Shown: positions 13,728 through 14,461 of the stretch, in pieces
How the letters are laid out: each line of letters starts with the position of its first letter
Numbering within the stretch: the first letter of the stretch is position 1
Source of the DNA: Phycisphaerae bacterium
GTDB taxonomy: Bacteria > Planctomycetota > Phycisphaerae > UBA1845
Direction of reading: 5' to 3'
Assembly: GCA_029260155.1 (NCBI GenBank)
Contig: JAJDDU010000191.1
Span: forward strand, 1 to 14,461
DNA: 14,461 nucleotides
Made by a program: the position numbers and the translations under genes
Notes under the pieces: generated by a model
The model's database searches: none
Told to the model about the DNA's origin: nothing
The model's input: only the letters and a program-made list of their open reading frames with translations

Positions 13728-14461
13728 TCACTCACCGATCCACTTCGCCTGAACGCGATTCAGCGAGAGATCGGAGAGCTCCAGTTTCTTCGCCCAATCG
13801 CCATCGATCAAGTGCATGCCCAGGTCTTCGCCGGTCATCGTCGCGCAGATGCGGTAGAAAGCCAGCCCGCCCTCGCCACGCTCGACATTCACCGTCTCGA
13901 CGCCCGGAATCTTCATCAGTTCCTTTTTCACCCGCAGCGAAACGCCCACGTTCGGCATTTGGGAGACCTCCAGATCGATGTGCCCGCCGAACGAAATCTC
14001 ATACGCCCAGTTCTTCATCACCATGGCGTACATGTCGTCGATCAGATTCGGCGCCGAATTGGCAAACGCCTTCTTGCCCGCTTGAGGTGAAAAGCCGTGC
14101 TCGCCGCGCGCCGCGCCGCGCGTTACCGGGATCGATGAGCTGTCCAGCAGCTTGGCGGTGTCGGTGTAATACGTCTTTATCTGCACATCACAGTTGTAAA
14201 ACGCAAAGGGCGCGCCATGCAGGCGTTTCAACTCAGCCTGATTGGCGTTCGCGTGGCCTGTGATGAAGATCTGCGTCGCAAACCGCTTGGCGAGCGCTTG
14301 CACCTTGGCAGGATCGTTGCGACGGATGGCGTCGTCCACTTCTTTGGCCTTGATCGCATCCAGTTGGCCGCGAGCGTAGACCTGAAAGCCGACCTTGAGC
14401 AAACGCTTCTCGATCATCGACTCCAGAATACTGCTGCTGCTCGGCTCGCCGTCGATGGTCT
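13728..14461 (-). CDS. C-terminal part of an unidentified envelope-type protein, cut by the right edge
   Basis: At least 243 residues are present. The frame stays open to the right edge (T-I-D-G-E-P-S-S-S-S-I-L-E-S before the first internal Met at 14417), so the true start is outside. The visible part opens with I-L-E-S-M-I-E-K-R-L-L-K-V-G-F-Q-V-Y-A-R-G-Q-L and continues A-K-R-F-A-T-Q-I-F-I-T-G-H-A. It then reads V-Q-I-K-T-Y-Y-T-D-T-A-K-L-L-D-S, followed by a G-K-K-A-F repeat-like helix. That order (helix 'overcoming loss of ligand by -x-D-x-x-L', strand, T-D-T-G-x-x-L, A-G-x-K-A) recalls CsgG/FlgT/LPP20-like assembly proteins of the cell envelope. A last portion, P-G-V-E-T-V-N-V-E-R-G-E-G-G-L-A, looks like a small alpha-beta repeat. 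These are resemblances by eye. No signal peptide or catalytic motif can be seen here. It is 21 bp upstream of ribH. Confidence 0.65.
   Translation of the reverse strand, partial: TIDGEPSSSSILESMIEKRLLKVGFQVYARGQLDAIKAKEVDDAIRRNDPAKVQALAKRFATQIFITGHANANQAELKRLHGAPFAFYNCDVQIKTYYTDTAKLLDSSSIPVTRGAARGEHGFSPQAGKKAFANSAPNLIDDMYAMVMKNWAYEISFGGHIDLEVSQMPNVGVSLRVKKELMKIPGVETVNVERGEGGLAFYRICATMTGEDLGMHLIDGDWAKKLELSDLSLNRVQAKWIGE

Noticed and set aside
13224..14090. Plus-strand open frame of 288 codons
   Set aside because: Antisense to ribH and the gene upstream of it; no motif seen.

Overview
The window reads as one almost entirely minus-strand stretch of a GC-rich bacterial chromosome. Every gene I can support runs from the right edge toward the left edge. 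The strongest lineage hint is the pair of small membrane proteins with 'C-x2-CGY-x-LRYAT' zinc ribbons at 10698-11869. Ribbons of this CGYDLR type are common in Planctomycetota, so I favour a planctomycete, with moderate confidence. Nothing else here fixes the taxonomy, and there is no rRNA, tRNA, CRISPR array, transposase or integrase.

Right part (14461 down to 10698), in transcription order: a 5'-truncated envelope-type protein I cannot name; ribH (lumazine synthase); nusB (antitermination factor); ftsY (SRP receptor GTPase); and two related zinc-ribbon, two-TM membrane proteins. Gaps are 3 to 21 bp up to the first zinc-ribbon gene, which overlaps the ftsY stop by 4 bp. This looks like a housekeeping operon with a lineage-specific tail. 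The second zinc-ribbon gene follows after 117 bp.

Middle part (10559 down to 3377): addB and addA, overlapping by 8 bp. They encode a complete AddAB helicase-nuclease for processing double-strand breaks before RecA loading. AddB keeps its four iron-sulfur cysteines, and both subunits keep nuclease residues.

Left part (about 3340 down to 1): a nitrate-respiration cluster behind its own probable promoter (3310-3337). It contains napD (chaperone for the Tat signal peptide), napA (periplasmic molybdopterin nitrate reductase) and a tetraheme cytochrome c lipoprotein. It ends with the first 12 codons of another Tat-exported protein, cut by the left edge. The cytochrome replaces the usual diheme NapB and is built from two copies of a diheme unit exactly 75 residues apart. 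No NapC-type quinol dehydrogenase is visible. NapD would protect the NapA precursor, NapA would reduce nitrate in the periplasm, and the membrane-anchored cytochrome would feed it electrons, perhaps from a complex encoded further left.

The items most worth a second look are the duplicated tetraheme cytochrome with its truncated Tat neighbour, and the three-copy zinc-ribbon module in the tandem membrane genes. No stretch over 300 bases lacks a gene.
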